NCBI RefSeq assembly: GCF_014117445.1
Contig: NZ_CP059851.1
Location: 1,240,001 to 1,304,000 of the forward strand
Reading direction: 5' to 3'
From: Sandaracinobacteroides saxicola
Lineage (GTDB): Bacteria > Pseudomonadota > Alphaproteobacteria > Sphingomonadales > Sphingomonadaceae
DNA: 64,000 nucleotides
Part shown: positions 60,565 to 64,000 of the stretch, one piece after another
Layout of the letters: each line of letters starts with the position of its first letter
How positions within the stretch are numbered: the stretch's first letter is position 1
The notes under the pieces: generated by a model
Database searches by the model: none
Told to the model about the DNA's origin: nothing
The model's input: only the letters and a program-made list of their open reading frames with translations
Translations under genes and position numbers: made by a program

Positions 60565-61968
60565 TCAAGCCGGCATCCAGCTGCAATGGAAGCCGCCGGG
60601 GATGCGGGCGGGCATGTGGATGGTGGCGACGGGGCCATCGGATACATGTTGCGCATCGAGGATGAGGAGGGCGCTTTCGTTTTTTAGTGAGTCCCAGCGC
60701 AGCGCCAGCAGCCAGCCGTCGCCCTCGGCACTGCTGCCGGGGCGAGGGACGAAGACGGGTTCGCCGGTGTAGGCGCCATCGCCGGCGTTGAAGGCGTCGC
60801 GGTGGCCGCTTTCGGTATCGATGGTGGCGATGGTGTCGAAGCCGTCGACGCGGCCGGGCGAGGGCCGGGGCGTGCCGTTGACGAAGGCCTTGCGGTAGCG
60901 GCGTCCCTGCCAGCGGTCGTCGATGCGCGGGAATTGCAGATCCATGCCGTCGATCTGTTCCTCGTGCACGGCATTGCCGCGGATGCGCCAGCGTTTCAGG
61001 GTGAAGCGGCTGGCGGCGGGATCGGCGGGGGTGCCGTCGGCGGCGGGCATCAGCGGGGCACGGCGGCTGCCGGCCACGTCGATGACGAGATCCTCGCCAT
61101 CATCGAAGCTGTTGGCGATGTGGAAGGCGAACAGCGGGTCGCTTTCCACCCAGCGGACGCCGGTGCCGTCGCCGCCCTTGGCCATGATGCCGAAATGGCT
61201 GGCGCGGTCGGACTCCCAGGCAGCAAGCGGCTTGCCCTGCATCGCGCGCATCAGGTCGATGACGACGGGGAGGCAGGGGAAGACGACGTGACGGTCGGTG
61301 AGCGCGAAGTCGTGCATCATGCTGGCATAGGGTTGGTCGAGGAAGGCCGTGTGGGTGCCGCGGCCCTGGGCATCGACGATGTTGTAGCGGATGGCGGTAC
61401 TGCCCGGACCCTTGGCGCTGTAGCCGAAGGCGTGCATCGCGCCGGTCGCGGGGTCGGTCTTGGGGTGGGCCGTGAAAGGCCCGGTGACGGTGCCGTCGAA
61501 ATGCTCGCTGCCCAGCGTGTCGAGCGTGGCGGGGTCGAGCGCCACCGGCGGGCAGCCCTCCATCAGGGCGTAGAGCCGGCCGGCGTGCGGCCAGATGTGG
61601 GTGTTGGCGGTGTTGTAATCCATCATGTTGACCGACGGATCGTTGAAGCGGGGGTTGCCGAAGACGCCGAACAGGCGGCGTCCGGCTGCCTTTTCAAGCT
61701 CATACTTGCGGGTCTTCACATAGCGGTTGCGCATCGCGGCGCGGCCGTCGGCAAGGCGGATGGCGTAGATCATGCCGTCGCCGTCGAAGACATGATATTT
61801 ATTGTCCGGGTGCGGCGGGTGCGCCGGGTCGGGGCCGTTGCGATAGAAGGTGCCGTTCAGCTCTTCGGGAATGGCGCCTTCGACGACCAGGTCGGCGGCG
61901 TCCATCTCGGCGCCGAAGGGGCGGTAGTAGCCGGTGAGGTACGGATCGTTCGGAAACGGCAGGGCCAT
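60565..61968 (-). CDS. Carotenoid oxygenase family protein (RPE65/lignostilbene-dioxygenase type)
   Basis: This 467-residue seven-bladed-propeller dioxygenase has four iron-binding His: H168 in FTAHPK, H219 in MMHDFALTD, H283 in FAFHIANS and H461 in GGFHCSW. It starts PYLTGYYRPFGAEMDAADL and has YRNGPDPAHPP. Family members split carotenoids or stilbenes at a double bond with oxygen. GGGGAG precedes the ATG. A phototrophic, carotenoid-rich sphingomonad background suits it, but stilbene cleavage cannot be excluded. Confidence 0.93.
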   Translation of the reverse strand: MALPFPNDPYLTGYYRPFGAEMDAADLVVEGAIPEELNGTFYRNGPDPAHPPHPDNKYHVFDGDGMIYAIRLADGRAAMRNRYVKTRKYELEKAAGRRLFGVFGNPRFNDPSVNMMDYNTANTHIWPHAGRLYALMEGCPPVALDPATLDTLGSEHFDGTVTGPFTAHPKTDPATGAMHAFGYSAKGPGSTAIRYNIVDAQGRGTHTAFLDQPYASMMHDFALTDRHVVFPCLPVVIDLMRAMQGKPLAAWESDRASHFGIMAKGGDGTGVRWVESDPLFAFHIANSFDDGEDLVIDVAGSRRAPLMPAADGTPADPAASRFTLKRWRIRGNAVHEEQIDGMDLQFPRIDDRWQGRRYRKAFVNGTPRPSPGRVDGFDTIATIDTESGHRDAFNAGDGAYTGEPVFVPRPGSSAEGDGWLLALRWDSLKNESALLILDAQHVSDGPVATIHMPARIPGGFHCSWMPA

Positions 61969-62019
61969 GTGCGCTCTCCCCAGAGGTTGGCGGAGATTTA
62001 GGCAGTGTCGCCGCGGCGG

Positions 62020-62802
62020 CTAGCTGTTCAAAAAGCGCGTGACGGCGGCGGCCCAGGCCCCGGGCTGCTCGTCGACGATGTCATGGGTGCCGCTGTCGAG
62101 CGCGGTGAAGGCCCAGTCCGCGCGGTGCGCGGCGGCGCGCCGGCTGGCGGCGTAGAGATCCTCGCCACTGTTGCTGAGGACCAGGGTGGGGGCGGTGATG
62201 GCGGCGAGGTCCGGGGTCATGTCGTGGCTGAGCGCCATGATGAAGCCCCAGTGGTAACGGTCTGGAATGCGGAGCATTTCGGTCACATGCTTGTGCATGG
62301 CGGGCAGGTTGCTCCAGCCGGGGGAGGCGCGCAGGCGCTGGGCCCAGGCGGCGGTGAGGTGGCTGCCGTCGGGCGCGGGGTCGAGCGGGGCGAAGCGGAA
62401 GGTGGCGAAGTGGGCGCGTTCGTCCGGCGTGAGCCAGGGGACGCCGTTGAGGATGAGTTTGCCGACACGGGCGGGGTGGCGCGCGGCGAGGTTGGCGGCG
62501 ATCAGGGCGCCGGTGTGATGGCCGAGGATGTGCGGTGCGGTGAGGCCGAGCGCATCGAGGATGGTGAGCAGCGCGTCGGCATGGTCCGGAATGCTGGCGG
62601 GGTTGGGGGGCGGGTCGGAGAGGCCGAAGCCCGGCGTGTCGAGGGCGATGGCGCGGAAGCCGGCGGCGGCGAGGAGCGGCAGCGCGGGATCGAACATGGC
62701 GCCGGAGAGGGGGGACTGGTGCAGCAGGAGGAGCGACGGGCCGTCGCCGGCCTCGCGGCCGTGCACCTGGCCCCAGCGGCCATCGAGGTAGAATCGTTTC
62801 AT
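62020..62802 (-). CDS. Alpha/beta-hydrolase-fold protein with His at the nucleophile elbow (paralog 1)
   Basis: This 260-residue protein has a complete alpha/beta-hydrolase fold by pattern: LLLLHQSPLSGAMF near the oxyanion hole, DTPGFGLSDPP, and HPARVGKLILNGVPW. The elbow is G94-H-H96-T-G98, with His at the position of Ser/Asp/Cys. A C-terminal His240 (GTHDIV) and Asp215 (SGEDLY) remain. It may have a His-based mechanism, be non-hydrolytic or be inactive. The ATG at 62802 overlaps the stop of the upstream paralog (ATGA). Confidence 0.82.
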   Translation of the reverse strand: MKRFYLDGRWGQVHGREAGDGPSLLLLHQSPLSGAMFDPALPLLAAAGFRAIALDTPGFGLSDPPPNPASIPDHADALLTILDALGLTAPHILGHHTGALIAANLAARHPARVGKLILNGVPWLTPDERAHFATFRFAPLDPAPDGSHLTAAWAQRLRASPGWSNLPAMHKHVTEMLRIPDRYHWGFIMALSHDMTPDLAAITAPTLVLSNSGEDLYAASRRAAAHRADWAFTALDSGTHDIVDEQPGAWAAAVTRFLNS

Positions 62803-63593
62803 GGGCGTTCCAGGAAGCTGTTGATGATGTTGGCATAGTCGGCGGCGCGATCGGGCATGTGCAGGGGGTGGTGGCCGGGAAAGAAATGCCGTTCGGCGTG
62901 GGGCAGCAGGGCGTGGGCGGGGGCGAACGTGCCGGCGAGGCTGTCTTGTTCGGCGCCGAGCAGCAGGATGGGGTGGATGAGGAGGGGCAGGCGCTGGCCA
63001 AGGTCGTGGCGGGCTGCCAGGGGCCCGGAGGTGACGAAATCGGTGGCGAGATAGTCCCGCATGGTGGCCCAAACCATGTCGAGGGTGGCGGGGGTGACGG
63101 TGAAACCGGGGATGTATTCGGTGAGCAGGCCGATGGTGCGGTCCCAGGCGAGGGTGGCGCTGTCGGGGCCGGGGCGGGGGGTGGTGGCAAGGGCGGCGAA
63201 GGCGGCGCGGAGGTCGGGGGTGAGGAGCGGCACGCCGTCCAGGATGAGGCGGCGGACGCGGGCCGGGTGGCGGAGCGCGAATTCGGTGGCGATGCTGGCG
63301 CCGAGATGCCCGCCGAGAAGGTCGGTTTGCGGGATGCCGAACTGGTCGAGGAGGGGGAGGAGGCTGTCGGCCCAGGCTTCGAGGCTCCAGTCGGCGGGGC
63401 GGGGGTCTGACTGGCCGTAGCCGAGCAGGTCGGGGGCGAGCAGGCGGCGGGTTCGGGCGAGATATGGCGCGGCCTGCATATATATGCGGCTGGAGAGCGG
63501 GGTCCAATGGAGCAGCATGAGCGGCGTGCCGCCTTCGCCCCAGTCCCGCAGGTGGATATGGCCGTGCGGGGTGGGGAGGAGGTGACGGCGCAT
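62799..63593 (-). CDS. Alpha/beta-hydrolase-fold protein with His at the nucleophile elbow (paralog 2)
   Basis: This 264-residue protein parallels its neighbour: HGHIHLRDWGEGG, LLHWTPLSSRIY, DLLGYGQSDPR and HPARVRRLILDGVPLL. The elbow is G94-G-H96-L-G98, again with His in the nucleophile position, at the same residue number as in paralog 1. The late HHPLHMPD segment holds the C-terminal His. The ATG at 63593 is chosen over the GTG at 63650 because it begins the first beta strand. Overlaps paralog 1 by 4 bases. Confidence 0.82.
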   Translation of the reverse strand: MRRHLLPTPHGHIHLRDWGEGGTPLMLLHWTPLSSRIYMQAAPYLARTRRLLAPDLLGYGQSDPRPADWSLEAWADSLLPLLDQFGIPQTDLLGGHLGASIATEFALRHPARVRRLILDGVPLLTPDLRAAFAALATTPRPGPDSATLAWDRTIGLLTEYIPGFTVTPATLDMVWATMRDYLATDFVTSGPLAARHDLGQRLPLLIHPILLLGAEQDSLAGTFAPAHALLPHAERHFFPGHHPLHMPDRAADYANIINSFLERP

Positions 63594-63710
63594 GCGCTTG
63601 GCGTGGCGGAACAGGGCGGCGGTTGCACGGGTGAAGCGCTGCTTTACCACCGGACGGATAATGTCGGCGGCGCTGTCGCCGCGGCCTTTGCGGACAGGCA
63701 GTAGGGCGGC

Positions 63711-64000
63711 ATGATGAGCGCTGAGGTTTTCCTGCTGGCGAATGGGGCCTTCTTGCTGGCCGTCGTGCTTTGCTTGGGGTGGGCGCAGTGGCGGACGCGG
63801 CCGGGGCCGGCGTTTCCGGGACCAAGGCCGGTGGGGCGGCTGTTCAAGGCCTGGCTGGTGGTGATCTGGGGGGTCGGCCTGTTGCTGCCGCTGGTTGCAC
63901 TGGTGATCGACGGTTTCATGGGTGAGATGCGGCCGGTGCGGCTGGCGCTCGGCTGGTATCTGCTGATGTTCGTGGTGCAGGTGGGATGTGAGCTGTTCGT
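63711..64000 (+). CDS. Membrane protein, N-terminal part (runs past window end)
   Basis: The open frame begins MMSAEVFLLANGAFLLAVVL and is still open at base 64000 (96 codons seen). It has at least three membrane segments (about 5-24, 47-66, 78-96). The sequence is not assigned to a family. It is divergent from the hydrolase pair with a 117-base gap that contains no recognised promoter. Confidence 0.6.
   Translation, partial: MMSAEVFLLANGAFLLAVVLCLGWAQWRTRPGPAFPGPRPVGRLFKAWLVVIWGVGLLLPLVALVIDGFMGEMRPVRLALGWYLLMFVVQVGCELF

Noticed and set aside
1-64000. tRNA, rRNA, CRISPR, prophage or IS elements
   Set aside because: All gaps were read; none shows a tRNA-like stem set, repeat-spacer array, transposase or phage structural gene. 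The holin-like name at 24758 is a family label only.

Overview
The window is high-GC, densely packed chromosomal DNA from an alphaproteobacterium, most likely a member of the Sphingomonadales. Evidence for this is a PEP-CTERM protein ending in the WAML-type tail common in sphingomonads (55002-55718), a TonB/ExbB/multi-ExbD block, a DUF4170 gene, CTC-type L25, class II DAHP synthase and EcfG-type stress promoters. A bciA gene (8-vinyl reductase of bacteriochlorophyll synthesis, 20880-21824) suggests an aerobic anoxygenic phototroph. No plasmid, phage, IS element, CRISPR array, rRNA or tRNA was recognised. Mobile-looking content is limited to toxin-antitoxin pairs, a small low-GC island and dispersed palindromic repeats.

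Layout. 1-2.1 kb: glutathione-dependent formaldehyde oxidation (frmA end, VOC protein, frmB). 2-7 kb: secreted M20 amidohydrolase, then leuD-leuB-DUF502 and asd. 7-8.8 kb: FitAB-like toxin-antitoxin pair overlapping a GFA protein and a hydrolase. 8.8-13.1 kb: M2 dipeptidase, LacI regulator, dienelactone hydrolase, small membrane protein. 13.4-19.7 kb: ychF, a low-GC two-gene island, GNAT, pth, rplY, DUF4170, gamma carbonic anhydrase, MlaC, folB, SDR. 19.8-26.8 kb: MscS channel, bciA, MaoC, GNAT, thiolase, and a three-gene envelope stress module behind an EcfG-like promoter. 27-29.9 kb: tonB-exbB-exbD1-exbD2-exbD3, closed by a terminator. 30-41.6 kb: alcohol dehydrogenase, xseB-ispA, accessory gene, coaD, cyclophilin, S9 peptidase, queA, histidine kinase, serine hydrolase and tgt, the last carrying an in-frame insertion of the palindromic repeat. 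41.6-46.5 kb: hydrolase-P450 pair, divergent from a PhnD-like binding protein and a fused ATPase-permease. 46.6-54.8 kb: DAHP synthase, a two-wHTH protein, then gor, a small gene, glmS, a PIN/RHH toxin-antitoxin pair, a small membrane protein and glmU on the minus strand. 55-64 kb: PEP-CTERM protein, YciB-like protein, lipoprotein, nth, DUF2244, secreted cyanophycinase, small genes, enoyl-CoA hydratase, carotenoid oxygenase, and two alpha/beta-hydrolase paralogs with His where the nucleophile is expected.

Most neighbours on one strand overlap by 1-11 bases (ATGA, GTGA, TGATG, TAATG), which implies translational coupling. Several convergent pairs overlap by 22-62 bases. Three small genes (57, 56 and 49 aa) were found by reading intergenic DNA directly. 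The most notable items are the repeat inserted in tgt, the His-elbow hydrolase pair, the ATPase-permease fusion with a possible Fur box, the low-GC island before ychF, the toxin-antitoxin insertion between glmU and glmS, and two EcfG-type promoters.
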